Origin: Alcanivorax sp. | GTDB taxonomy: Bacteria; Pseudomonadota; Gammaproteobacteria; Pseudomonadales; Alcanivoracaceae | Reading direction: 5' to 3' | NCBI GenBank assembly: GCA_007135015.1 | Contig: SLJS01000239.1 | Span: forward strand, 1-20,660 | DNA: 20,660 nucleotides | Shown here: positions 7,967-16,018 of the stretch, piece after piece | How positions within the stretch are numbered: the first letter of the stretch is position 1 | Layout: the number at the start of each line of letters is the position of its first letter | The notes under the pieces: model-generated | What the model was told of the DNA's origin: nothing | Databases searched by the model: none | The model's input: only the letters and a program-made list of their open reading frames with translations | Program-made: the position numbers and the translations under genes

Positions 7967-8832
7967 TTTTTGTCCCGTTCATGAATCTGTCTTGTGCGAA
8001 AGATCTTCTGCGCGGCCACCACCGGCTCAAAGGCGTCCTCGCATCCGGAAAACCGGAGACTCTCCTTGGTGCCCAGGCACAGAAAGCCCCCCAGGTCGAG
8101 ACTGTCCAGGAAAAGGCTGAATACGCGCTCCTGCAGTTCCCGATCGAAGTAAATCAGTACATTGCGGCAGATGATGACGTTCATCTCGCCAAAGACCTGG
8201 TCCGTAGCCAGATCATGGTCCGCGAAGACGATGTTGCGTTTGAGACGCTGATCCATGATCACGCCGTCATACTTGGCGGTATAGTAGTCCGAAAGCGAAC
8301 CCTTTCCCCCGGCCCTGCGGTAATTCTCCGAGTAAGCCCGAATGGACTCGATCGAATAAATGCCCTTTCTGGCAATGGAGAGCACACCCTTGTCGATATC
8401 CGTGGCATAGATCATGCTGCGCTCGTACAGGCCCTCCTCCTCGAGCAGGATCGCCATGCTGTAGATTTCCTCGCCGGTGGAGCAGCCGGCGTGCCAGAGC
8501 TTGATGAACGGATAGGTCCGCAGCACCGGCACCACCTCCTCGCGGAAGGCGCGATAGAAATCCGGGTCGCGGAACATCTCCGTTACGTTGACCGTGAGAT
8601 CGTTGAGAAGATTCACGAAGAAATGCCGGTCGCGCATGACCCGGTCGGTCATCTCCATGATGGTAGAAAACCCGGACATCTGCTGACGATGGAGAATACG
8701 ACGGCGCAGTGATGCCTTGGAGTAGCACCGGAAATCATAGCCATAGAGGTGGTAGATCGCCTCGAGAAGCAGGCGGATCTCCACATCCTCTATGTTGACG
8801 GCTTCGTCTGTAATCTCCGCCTCGGGTTTCAC
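7963..8832 (-). CDS. cheR: CheR-type protein-glutamate methyltransferase
   Basis: A 289-residue S-adenosylmethionine-dependent methyltransferase of the CheR family. An N-terminal helical domain (about 15-85, with SLRRRILHR) is followed by the catalytic domain. This has NVTEMFRDPDFY (82-93), SAM motif I in LWHAGCSTGEEIYSMA (112-127), YATDID (142-147) and IICRNVLIYF (220-229). In chemotaxis CheR methylates receptor glutamates; no receptor is encoded here, so its target may be the neighbouring kinase. The start is GTG 8832, preceded by AGGGAGGT about 10 nt upstream, in the 36-nt gap after the kinase stop. Its stop overlaps the next ATG. There is no C-terminal TPR or pentapeptide-binding module. 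Confidence 0.95.
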   Translation of the reverse strand: MKPEAEITDEAVNIEDVEIRLLLEAIYHLYGYDFRCYSKASLRRRILHRQQMSGFSTIMEMTDRVMRDRHFFVNLLNDLTVNVTEMFRDPDFYRAFREEVVPVLRTYPFIKLWHAGCSTGEEIYSMAILLEEEGLYERSMIYATDIDKGVLSIARKGIYSIESIRAYSENYRRAGGKGSLSDYYTAKYDGVIMDQRLKRNIVFADHDLATDQVFGEMNVIICRNVLIYFDRELQERVFSLFLDSLDLGGFLCLGTKESLRFSGCEDAFEPVVAAQKIFRTRQIHERDKK

Positions 8833-8868
8833 CGCTTTGGTGACCTCCCTGCTTGTGGGGCTACCCGT

Positions 8869-11800
8869 TTACCGGGGCAGCCATACTCTCATCAGTGACG
8901 TCAGCTTGCCCATTTCGATGGGTTTGGAACAGTAGTCGTTGGCTCCGGCCTCGATGCACTGGGCGCGGTCGTCCTTCATCGCCTTGGCCGTCAGCGCCAG
9001 GATCGGAAGCCGCGCGAAGCGTTCCTGTTCCCGGATCCTGCGCATGGCCTCATAACCATCCATTTCCGGCATCATGATGTCCATCAGCACAAGATCCACG
9101 TCCGGATTGTTGTCCAGCGCCTCGAGTGCCTCGATGCCGTTATTGGCGATTTCGATGGAGAAGCCGAGATCCTCCAGTTGGGCCGAAAGCGCATAGATAT
9201 TGCGCATGTCGTCATCCACGAGAAGGAGTCTCTTGCCCTCGAAAACGTCGTCACGGTGTTCGATGGCGGTGGTTGAAGGCTCCTTCTGGCCGGAAGGCAG
9301 GCTCGACTCCAGCCAGTGCAGGAAAAGTGAAGCTTCATTGAGCAAACGCTCCGACGAACGGTCGGTCTTGAGAATGATCCGGTCGGCATACTTGCGCAGC
9401 TTCGATTCCTCATCACGGCTCAGATCCTTGCCCGTGTAGATGATCACCGGCACGTTGTCGTACTGGTCATCTTCATGGATCGTTTCGAGCAGCTCGATGC
9501 CGCTCATGTCCGGGAGCGTCAGGTCCAGGATCATGCAGTCAAAGACTTCCTCGCGAAGCAGCTTCAGTGCGGTAGCGCCGTCGGTCGCGGGGGTGATGTT
9601 CACACCACCGGAGTCGAACAGCTCGCGAATGCTTTCGTGCTGTATCTCGCTGTCTTCGACCACCAGCAGGCGCCGTACATTGCTTTCAGTGGCACGCTCG
9701 ATATTCGCGAATGCCTCCTCCACATCCTCCTTCTTGATCGGCTTGGAAAGAAAATCGATGGCGCCGGCCTCCAGTGCTTTCTTGCGCTCGTCCTTCCCGG
9801 AAAGGAAATGCACCGGAATGTCCTTGGTCCGGGCTTCCGCCTTGAGCCTTTCCATTACCTCCCAGCCGTCCATGCCGGGCAGCCCAATATCAAGAATGAT
9901 GGCACTGGGACGGTGATGCCTGGCGTACTCCAGCCCGGTCTCGCCATCCGGACAGACATGGGCCTCCAGGCCATAATCCGAAGCCAGCTCGACCAGGACC
10001 TTGGCGAAATCGGCGTCATCCTCGATGATCAGCACCGTCTTCTCGCGCACGTGCCAGGCCTCTTCCGAAGGGGCTTCTCCGGCGTGCTGCCCGGCTGCGC
10101 TCGCAGCCGATGAAACGGGCTCGGGCGCGGCACTGGCAATCACCGGCGCTTCGCCGGATGCATCGTCCTGCTCCTCGCCTTCCTCCAGGAGCGAGGCATC
10201 TCCTGCCGGCAGGTAGAGACTGAATGTGGTGCCCAGGCCCTCGCCTTCGCTGTACAGCGTGATATCGCCGCCAAGCATGCGGGCAAGCTCCCTGGAGATC
10301 GTCAGGCCCAGGCCGGTGCCGCCGTACTTGCGACTGGTGGTGCCATCTGCCTGCTGGAAAGCCTCGAAGATCTGCATCTGCTTTTCCTGGGGAATGCCGA
10401 TCCCGGTGTCGATCACCGACAGGCGCAGGGTCTTTTCAGGAACCAGCTCCCGACTGGGCAGCTTCTCGTCCTTGCCGGGCTGCTCGATGCTGAGCGTGAC
10501 GCTGCCCTCCTCCGTGAACTTCAGGGAGTTCGAAAGCAGGTTCTTGATGATTTGCTCAAGCCTCTGACGGTCGGTGTAGAGCCTGTCAGGCAGGTTATCA
10601 CCCAGCCGGGTATGGAACTCTACTCCCTTGTTCTCGGCAATGTGGGCAAAGTGCCGCTGGAAGTGATCGGCCAGCTCCGCCGGCTCCAACTCGTCATAGA
10701 CAACATCCATCTTGCCTTCCTCGATCTTGGAGATATCGAGGATATCGTTGATCAGCGAGAGCAGGTCGGAGCCGGCGGAATGAATGACGGAGGCATGTTC
10801 GACCTGCTTGTCGGTGAGATTGCCCTTCTTGTTGTCCGCCAGGGCATTGGAAAGGATAAGAATGCTGTTCAGCGGCGTGCGCAGCTCATGGGACATGGTC
10901 GAGAGAAACTCGGACTTGTACTTCGATGAAAGCTCGAGCTCCTCGATCTTGGTCTGCAGCTCGTCCCGGTAGAGTTCCAACTGCTTGTTCTTCTCGGCCA
11001 TCTCGGCCTTCTGCTCCGAGAGAATCTTCGCCTGGGCCTCGAGCTCCTCGTTGGTAACGCGCAGCTCCTCCTGCTGTGCCTGAAGGCTTTCCTCGGAGGC
11101 ACGCAGCTGCTGGGCCTGTGATTCCAGCTCCTCGTTGGTCGAGCGAAGCTCCTCCTGTTGCTCCTGCAGCTTGGATTCGGAAGCGGCCAGCTCCATGGCC
11201 TGATTCTCCAGGTCTTCGTTGACCCGGGCCATTTCCTGCTTCTGCTTCTCCAGCTCCCGGGACTGCTCCTCGGATTTCTCTAGCATTTCGGCCAGCCGGC
11301 TCCGGCTCTGGGAGGTATGCACGGCCACCGCGATGCTGCGCGTGCCCTCATCCAGTATCCGCTGGTCGTCCTCGTTGAACTCGCGAAATGCCGCAAGCTC
11401 GAGAACACCCTTCAGTTCGTTTTCGTGGACGATGGGTGTGACCACCACATTGCGCGGTGTGCCCTCACCAGTGGCGGAGCCGATGCTCAGGTAATCGTCC
11501 GGAACCCGGGTCAGAAGAATCTGCTTTTTCTCCAGTGCGCACTGGCCCACCAGGGACTCGCCCGGGGCAAACTCGTTCGCCAGGTTCTTGCGCTTTTCCA
11601 GCGCATAGGAGCTGCTCAGGCGCAGGACCTCCTCGTCCTGGTCAAACAGGTAAAAGGCTCCCGCCTGGGATTCCAGCACCGGCACCAGATAGCTCAGCAT
11701 GCTGTCACCGAGTTCCTGTAGGGTCATGTCCCCGCGCATGCGTTCGTTGAGCTCGGCCAGCATGGTCTTGTGCCGTTCCTCGCGGCGGTCCTCGTCGCGC

Positions 11801-12573
11801 CGGGTCTTCAGCGTATCGCGCATGTGCCGGATGGCCTTGAGCAGGCGACCGGTCTCGTCATCGCTGTGTACATGGATATCGGCGTCCCAGTCGCCGCTGG
11901 CGATGGTATCGGCCACATCCACGGAGTACTCGAGCGCGCTGGTGATGCCGCGGGTGACGCGCCAGGAGATCAGCGCAAGCAACGCAAGGGCGAAGGCCCC
12001 CAGGGTCACACCGATCAGTTGGGTGTTGCGGCTTTCGTTGCGTGTGGTTTGCAGGTGACGTTCGAAGGAAGTATAGCGTTCCCGTTCAAAGGCACGGTGG
12101 GCATCCTCGAACTGGTGCTGGAGCTCCTGGACCCGGCTGATGCCGTCAAAGAATTCGTCCTGGCCCAGGGTGTCCTCGATCATGCCCCGCGCCAGGAAGG
12201 TTGCCTGCTCCATGTACTCGGTAAACAGCTCGCTCAGCGAGGCGACACGCGCCTCAATGCCGGGATCAAGCTCACTGATCGAGTCAAGCCGCTCGAGCAG
12301 CTGCTCGCCCTGCTCCCGGGCCTCTTCCAGGGCCGCCCGGTTTTCCTCGTTGATGGCGGCAATGAAGCTCTCCCGGATACTGATGAAATCAACCTGGTTG
12401 CGGTTGATGTTCTCCAGAACCGGAAAATCGGTGTGTTCCACGGCTTCCAGGTGCCGGATATTGGCGTCCATGACAAGGTAGCTGTACAGGAAATAGGCCA
12501 GGAAGGCGAAAATCCCCAGTCCGGCCAGCGACAGGATCTTCAGCCGGACCGACATATGCTTGAACCACTCCAT
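8869..12573 (-). CDS. Membrane hybrid histidine kinase with HAMP, GAF, coiled coil and three receiver domains
   Basis: A 1234-residue sensor kinase. Order: membrane span ~13-35; helical periplasmic domain ~36-184 (MCP-like four-helix-bundle style); membrane span ~186-205; HAMP ~206-260; GAF ~280-420; long coiled coil ~422-552 built of 28-residue repeats; HisKA with H562 (SHELRTPLNS); HATPase with N box NLLSNSLKF, DTGIGIP and GGTGLGL (~660-790); an acidic/Ala-rich linker ~791-840; then receivers with phospho-acceptors D895, D1017 and D1165. ATG 12573 is chosen because GAGGGA lies about 6 nt upstream and the membrane span follows directly; an ATG at 12696 would add 41 residues without kinase features. 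It is the first gene of the apparent cheR-REC-cheB-PilZ-gsp operon. No HPt domain is encoded in the window. The ligand is unknown. Confidence 0.95.
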   Translation of the reverse strand: MEWFKHMSVRLKILSLAGLGIFAFLAYFLYSYLVMDANIRHLEAVEHTDFPVLENINRNQVDFISIRESFIAAINEENRAALEEAREQGEQLLERLDSISELDPGIEARVASLSELFTEYMEQATFLARGMIEDTLGQDEFFDGISRVQELQHQFEDAHRAFERERYTSFERHLQTTRNESRNTQLIGVTLGAFALALLALISWRVTRGITSALEYSVDVADTIASGDWDADIHVHSDDETGRLLKAIRHMRDTLKTRRDEDRREERHKTMLAELNERMRGDMTLQELGDSMLSYLVPVLESQAGAFYLFDQDEEVLRLSSSYALEKRKNLANEFAPGESLVGQCALEKKQILLTRVPDDYLSIGSATGEGTPRNVVVTPIVHENELKGVLELAAFREFNEDDQRILDEGTRSIAVAVHTSQSRSRLAEMLEKSEEQSRELEKQKQEMARVNEDLENQAMELAASESKLQEQQEELRSTNEELESQAQQLRASEESLQAQQEELRVTNEELEAQAKILSEQKAEMAEKNKQLELYRDELQTKIEELELSSKYKSEFLSTMSHELRTPLNSILILSNALADNKKGNLTDKQVEHASVIHSAGSDLLSLINDILDISKIEEGKMDVVYDELEPAELADHFQRHFAHIAENKGVEFHTRLGDNLPDRLYTDRQRLEQIIKNLLSNSLKFTEEGSVTLSIEQPGKDEKLPSRELVPEKTLRLSVIDTGIGIPQEKQMQIFEAFQQADGTTSRKYGGTGLGLTISRELARMLGGDITLYSEGEGLGTTFSLYLPAGDASLLEEGEEQDDASGEAPVIASAAPEPVSSAASAAGQHAGEAPSEEAWHVREKTVLIIEDDADFAKVLVELASDYGLEAHVCPDGETGLEYARHHRPSAIILDIGLPGMDGWEVMERLKAEARTKDIPVHFLSGKDERKKALEAGAIDFLSKPIKKEDVEEAFANIERATESNVRRLLVVEDSEIQHESIRELFDSGGVNITPATDGATALKLLREEVFDCMILDLTLPDMSGIELLETIHEDDQYDNVPVIIYTGKDLSRDEESKLRKYADRIILKTDRSSERLLNEASLFLHWLESSLPSGQKEPSTTAIEHRDDVFEGKRLLLVDDDMRNIYALSAQLEDLGFSIEIANNGIEALEALDNNPDVDLVLMDIMMPEMDGYEAMRRIREQERFARLPILALTAKAMKDDRAQCIEAGANDYCSKPIEMGKLTSLMRVWLPR

Positions 12574-12666
12574 CAGGCTTCCCTCTGGCAGCCCCGCACC
12601 TGATTCTGGCGGGTTATTATTCTCTCTGGTATGAACGCATTCAGATAAAAGTATCAGGCGAAAAGC

Positions 12667-12696
12667 AGCGTAGCAGACGGCAAGGCTGTGCGGCAA
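12667..12696 (-). promoter_or_regulatory. Possible sigma70-like promoter for the kinase-cheR-gsp operon
   Basis: On the minus strand TTGCCG (12696-12691) is followed after 18 nt by TACGCT (12672-12667), about 90 nt before the kinase ATG. Both hexamers match the consensus only partly. It is listed because it is the best pair seen in the only sizeable gap upstream of a 12-gene run; other promoters are possible. Confidence 0.25.
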
Positions 12697-12967
12697 TTCA
12701 CGTGACGGACTCAGGACACTGATTTTACGGCATTTATACGCCCGGGAGCGGGCGCGGTGCAGACCGGGGAGCGGTGGATGCCATTCGGGCCCTCAGATCT
12801 TTCACCGGTCTGGAAGCCATGGGGAATGTGACAGAGTATCAATGGGTTGCGGGCACCTTCTCATCCGGTTCGCCCCGCTGCCAGTTGGCGGGTGACCGCC
12901 CCGGGACGGCCCGGCCTGTGCTGCACCCTCGCCTTTTCAAAGGTGTCGCAAAGGTCTCATGCACCTG

Positions 12968-12991
12968 CGGGAGCGCTGCTTGCAACGCAAA
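12968..12991 (+). repeat. REP-like palindromic element (copy 3)
   Basis: A 24-nt sequence matching the REP-like element at 19849-19872 (reverse strand) at 21 of 24 positions, including the core GGAGCGCTGCTTGCA. The arms GCGCTGC and GCAACGC form an imperfect hairpin with a TT loop. It lies downstream of tRNA-Leu, where it might help transcript ending or processing. Confidence 0.6.
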
Positions 12992-13045
12992 CCGCCCCGA
13001 ATTCCCGGAACGGAGGAGGGTCGGGATTCAGAATTGTTGTTCTTC

Positions 13046-13132
13046 TGGTGCCCGGGGCCGGGCTCGAACCGGCACGTCCCGAAGGACAAGGGATTTTAAG
13101 TCCCTTGCGTCTACCAATTTCGCCACCCGGGC
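13046..13132 (-). tRNA. tRNA-Leu (anticodon UAA)
   Basis: An 87-nt gene including an encoded CCA end. The acceptor pairs GCCCGGG with CCCGGGC, the anticodon loop reads CTTAAAA (anticodon TAA), a long variable arm follows as in class II tRNAs, and the T-loop contains GGTTCGAGCC. It is the last of three tandem tRNAs, behind tRNA-Cys. Confidence 0.97.
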
Positions 13133-13182
13133 GGCTGGCTGGATCAGGCAATCAAGGTAGTCCGGAGGGAGGGAAAGAACAA

Positions 13183-13256
13183 TGGAGGCTGGGGTCGGAA
13201 TCGAACCGGCGTACGCGGAGTTGCAGTCCGCTGCATAACCACTCTGCCACCCAGCC
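13183..13256 (-). tRNA. tRNA-Cys (anticodon GCA)
   Basis: A 74-nt gene with encoded CCA. The acceptor pairs GGCTGGG with CCCAGCC, the anticodon loop is CTGCAAC (anticodon GCA), and the T-loop contains GGTTCGATTCC. It sits between tRNA-Gly and tRNA-Leu in the order known from pgsA loci of other gammaproteobacteria. Confidence 0.97.
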
Positions 13257-13290
13257 GAATGCTCGGGCCCGGCTTTCCGGGCAGAAAATC

Positions 13291-13366
13291 TGGAGCGGGA
13301 AACGAGATTCGAACTCGCGACCCCAACCTTGGCAAGGTTGTGCTCTACCAGCTGAGCTATTCCCGC
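13291..13366 (-). tRNA. tRNA-Gly (anticodon GCC)
   Basis: A 76-nt gene with encoded CCA. The acceptor pairs GCGGGAA with TTCCCGC, the anticodon arm is AACC-TTGCCAA-GGTT (anticodon GCC), and the T-arm contains GAGTTCGAATCTC. It is the first gene of the Gly-Cys-Leu tRNA cluster, about 28 nt behind the likely transcription start. Confidence 0.97.
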
Positions 13367-13400
13367 TCTGCGAGGCCGCCACCGGCGACCAGCGGAGGGG

Positions 13401-13428
13401 ATTCTACCCCAGAGCCCGATTGTGTCAA
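13401..13428 (-). promoter_or_regulatory. Sigma70 promoter of the tRNA Gly-Cys-Leu cluster
   Basis: On the minus strand a perfect -35 TTGACA (13428-13423) and -10 TAGAAT (13406-13401) are separated by 16 nt, in the short gap after the pgsA stop. A C-rich discriminator follows. The tRNA cluster can therefore be transcribed independently of pgsA. Confidence 0.8.
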
Positions 13429-13462
13429 GCCGGCATTTGCCCGGCAGCGGCCATGATCCGTC

Positions 13463-14080
13463 TCAGCCGTCCCGGCCGTGGCTCGGCCACAGTTGCGACC
13501 AGGCGGCCCGGAGATAGGAGATCATGGACCAGAGCGTCAGGGCCGTGGCCAGATACAGGAGCGTGTAGGAAAGCCAGAGATCCGGTGTCATCACCAGTTC
13601 GCCGCCCTTGGTGCGTCCCGGCGTCTGCACCAGCAGCGCGGCAATGGCCACAATCTGCAATACGGTCTTGACCTTGCCGATCCAGCTCACCGCCACCCGT
13701 GCACGCTGGCCGATTTCGGCCATCCATTCGCGCAGCGCCGACACGGCAATCTCGCGCGAGATAATCACCACCGCGGGCACTGCCATCCAGGCGGTCGCAT
13801 GGGTCTGCACCAGCATGACCAGTGCCGCGGCGACAATCAGCTTGTCCGCTACCGGATCCAGAAAGGCGCCGAAACGGCTGGTCTGTTGCCAGCGGCGGGC
13901 GAGCCAGCCGTCGATGATGTCGGTGATGCCGGCCACCACGAAGATCCCGGCTGCCAGCCAGCCGCTCCACCCCAGCGGAAGGTAGAAGGCGAGCATGAAC
14001 ACCGGGATCAGTGCCAGACGCGTCAGCGTCATCAGGTTCGGTAATGTAAGGCGAGGTTCTTCCGCTTGCGGGGATGTCAT
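13463..14080 (-). CDS. pgsA: CDP-diacylglycerol--glycerol-3-phosphate 3-phosphatidyltransferase
   Basis: PgsA makes phosphatidylglycerophosphate from CDP-diacylglycerol and glycerol 3-phosphate, the committed step to phosphatidylglycerol and cardiolipin in the inner membrane. The full CDP-alcohol phosphotransferase signature is visible with correct spacing: D54, D57, G58, A61, R62, G71, D75 and D79 (DIIDGWLAR ... GAFLDPVAD). Several hydrophobic segments and about 205 residues fit the family. ATG 14080 is preferred: AGGAA lies upstream, whereas ATG 14107 would begin only about 5 nt after the start point expected from the TATAAT at 14119-14124. It lies between uvrC and the tRNA-Gly/Cys/Leu cluster, a conserved gammaproteobacterial arrangement. 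Confidence 0.97.
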   Translation of the reverse strand: MTSPQAEEPRLTLPNLMTLTRLALIPVFMLAFYLPLGWSGWLAAGIFVVAGITDIIDGWLARRWQQTSRFGAFLDPVADKLIVAAALVMLVQTHATAWMAVPAVVIISREIAVSALREWMAEIGQRARVAVSWIGKVKTVLQIVAIAALLVQTPGRTKGGELVMTPDLWLSYTLLYLATALTLWSMISYLRAAWSQLWPSHGRDG

Positions 14081-14118
14081 GAAGCCGCGTTCCTGATCCG
14101 TTGACATGAAGGTGGGCC

Positions 14119-14149
14119 ATTATAGCCCCGGCTGCCGAGCTCACACCAA
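14119..14149 (-). promoter_or_regulatory. Likely pgsA promoter
   Basis: On the minus strand a perfect -10 TATAAT (14124-14119) lies 19 nt after TTGGTG (14149-14144), in the gap between the uvrC stop and pgsA. The -35 is weak and the spacer long, so the -10 carries the call. It implies a transcription start near 14112. Confidence 0.5.
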
Positions 14150-14179
14150 GAAAACCTTGTCCCGGCCCGGGTGGTTCGT

Positions 14180-16018
14180 TTATTCATGAAGCCAGTCATA
14201 GATTACCTCCGCGAGCTTCCTGCTGATCCCGGGCGCCGAGGCGAGTTCCTCGACACCCGCATCGCGCAGGCGCTCCAGACCTCCGAAATACTGCAGCAGC
14301 TGCTGCCGCCGGTTCGGCCCCACGCCGGGGATCTCCTCGAGCAGCGAAGCCCGGCGGACCTTGCCGCGCCGCGCGCGATGGCCGGCGAGCGCGAACCGGT
14401 GGGCCTCGTCACGAACCTGCTGGAGCAGGTGCAGGCCCGGATTGTCCGCCGCCGGGCTCAGGGGCGCGCCCCGCACCCGGTGCAGCACCTCCTGGCCGGG
14501 CCGCCGCGCCGGGCCCTTGCTGATCGCCAGCAGCACCGTCTCCTCCAGCGCCGGAATGTCCTCCAGGACTTCGGCCACCGCCGAAAGCTGCCCGGCGCCG
14601 CCGTCGATGAGCACCAGATCCGGCGGCTGGCTTCCCTCACGGCTGAGCCGACGGTACCGCCTTCGCACCGCTTCGGCCAGGGCCGCGTAATCATCCCCCT
14701 CGCGCTCCGGGGCAACGTTGAAGCGGCGGTACTGGTCGCGCCGGGCCTCTCCCTGCTCGAAGACGACACAGGACGCCACCGCCCGTTCTCCGCCGGTATG
14801 ACTGATATCGAAACACTCGATCCGCGCGGGCGGGCCATCCAGCGACAGCAGCGCGCGCAGCGCCTCGACGCGACGCTCCAGGGTGTCGCGATCGGCCTGG
14901 CGACTCACCAGAGCCTGCATGGCGTTATCGACCGCCATGCGCTGCCAGCCACGCCGCTCGCCACGCACGGACCAGGACAGCCGGATCTTCCTTCCGGCAT
15001 GCCGACTCAGGGCCTCTTTCATGCCCGCAGGACCTTCGATCTCCCGGTCGAGAATGATCTCACCGGGCAGCGCGGGCCCGGCCGCGGACAGGTAATACTG
15101 GCCCAGGAAGGCCTCCAGGATTTGGGTTTCGCTTTCGTCGCCGCGGATGCGGGGAAAGTGGCTGCGCGGACTGAGCACCCGGCCCTCGCGCACCGGCATC
15201 TGCTCGACCACCGCCTGCCCGCCGGCACAGGCCACCGCGAGCACGTCCACATTGCCCCGGCCGGTATCCATGTACTGCTTCTGCTGGATACTGCGGATCG
15301 AGGCGATCTGGTCGCGCAGCTCCGCGGCACGCTCGAAGCGCTGTTCCGCCGCCGCCCGGTTCATCTGCGAGGCCAGCACATCGGTGACCTTTTCGTCGCG
15401 CCCGGCGAGAAAGTCCAGCGCCAGGTTCACCTGTTCACGGTACGTCTCCTCGCTGACCAGGCCGACACAGGGCCCGGTGCAGCGCTGGATCTGGTACTGC
15501 AGGCAGGGCCGCGAGCGGTTGCGGAAATAGCTGTCGCTGCAGTTTCGCAGCTGGAAGACCTTCTCCACGGTGTTGAGGGTCTCGCGCACCGCACCGCTGT
15601 CCGGATAGGGCCCGAAGTAGGTCGACCTGCCCCGGCGCGCGCCGCGGTGAAAGGCGATGCGTGGCCAGGTGTCGCCGGTGGTCACGCGGATATAGGGATA
15701 GGATTTGTCGTCCCGGAGCAGGATGTTGTACGGGGGGCGCAGCTCCTTGATCAGCGCCTGTTCCAGCAGTAGCGCTTCCGCCTCGGTGGCGGTGACCGTG
15801 GTTTCCACCGAGGCGACCCGCGTGACCAGCGCGCGGGTCTTGATGCTGTCCTGCTGGCGTCCGAAATAACTGCCGAGCCGCGCGCGCAGGTCCCGGGCCT
15901 TGCCGACATAGAGGACCTGCCCATCGGCATCCAGCATCCGGTAGACACCCGGGCGCCGGCTGCAACGGGCCAGGAAGGCACTGGGATCAAAACCGGTGGA
16001 CAAATCAGTACTGCTCAA
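14180..16018 (-). CDS. uvrC: Excinuclease ABC subunit C (UvrC)
   Basis: UvrC makes both incisions beside UvrAB-bound DNA lesions in nucleotide excision repair. The 612-residue protein has the full domain order: GIY-YIG nuclease at the N-terminus (PGVYRMLDADGQVLYVGKA, about 23-41), a Cys-rich segment (SYFRNRSRPCLQYQIQRCTG), a UVR motif for UvrB contact (about 205-240), the RNase H-like nuclease domain (IECFDISHTGG and LVLIDGGAGQL), and a C-terminal helix-hairpin-helix pair (IPGVGPNRRQQLL ... APGISRKLAEVIYDWL). The start is taken as TTG 16018, overlapping the gacA stop (TTGA), so the two genes are probably coupled. The gacA-uvrC pairing is widely conserved in gammaproteobacteria. Confidence 0.97.
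   Translation of the reverse strand: MSSTDLSTGFDPSAFLARCSRRPGVYRMLDADGQVLYVGKARDLRARLGSYFGRQQDSIKTRALVTRVASVETTVTATEAEALLLEQALIKELRPPYNILLRDDKSYPYIRVTTGDTWPRIAFHRGARRGRSTYFGPYPDSGAVRETLNTVEKVFQLRNCSDSYFRNRSRPCLQYQIQRCTGPCVGLVSEETYREQVNLALDFLAGRDEKVTDVLASQMNRAAAEQRFERAAELRDQIASIRSIQQKQYMDTGRGNVDVLAVACAGGQAVVEQMPVREGRVLSPRSHFPRIRGDESETQILEAFLGQYYLSAAGPALPGEIILDREIEGPAGMKEALSRHAGRKIRLSWSVRGERRGWQRMAVDNAMQALVSRQADRDTLERRVEALRALLSLDGPPARIECFDISHTGGERAVASCVVFEQGEARRDQYRRFNVAPEREGDDYAALAEAVRRRYRRLSREGSQPPDLVLIDGGAGQLSAVAEVLEDIPALEETVLLAISKGPARRPGQEVLHRVRGAPLSPAADNPGLHLLQQVRDEAHRFALAGHRARRGKVRRASLLEEIPGVGPNRRQQLLQYFGGLERLRDAGVEELASAPGISRKLAEVIYDWLHE

Larger units (their letters stand above)
12574..13045. 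other. Non-coding gap between the kinase operon and the tRNA-Leu gene
   Basis: About 470 nt with no convincing gene. It holds a weak promoter candidate for the kinase, a REP-like hairpin (12968-12991) and a 16-nt motif TCGCAAAGGTCTCATG (12946-12961) that recurs in slightly expanded form in the tusB-cysG gap. No canonical hairpin-plus-T-tract terminator was seen behind tRNA-Leu. The rest (about 12720-12940) shows nothing recognisable. Confidence 0.6.

Noticed and set aside
11770..12603. A 277-residue plus-strand frame opposite the kinase N-terminus
   Set aside because: It lies wholly inside the kinase sensor and HAMP region on the other strand and shows no independent coding signs.
12574..12696. 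41-residue N-terminal extension of the hybrid kinase from ATG 12696
   Set aside because: The ATG at 12573 has a good ribosome site and is followed by the first membrane helix; the extension has no kinase feature and covers the probable promoter.
12774..13671. Plus-strand frames crossing the tRNA-Leu/Cys/Gly cluster
   Set aside because: They read through three clear tRNA genes and a promoter in antisense and continue into pgsA; not coding.
14171..15772. A 533-residue open frame on the plus strand, antisense to uvrC
   Set aside because: It mirrors the full length of a confidently identified uvrC, has no recognisable domain, and is rich in the residues expected from reading a GC-rich gene backwards.
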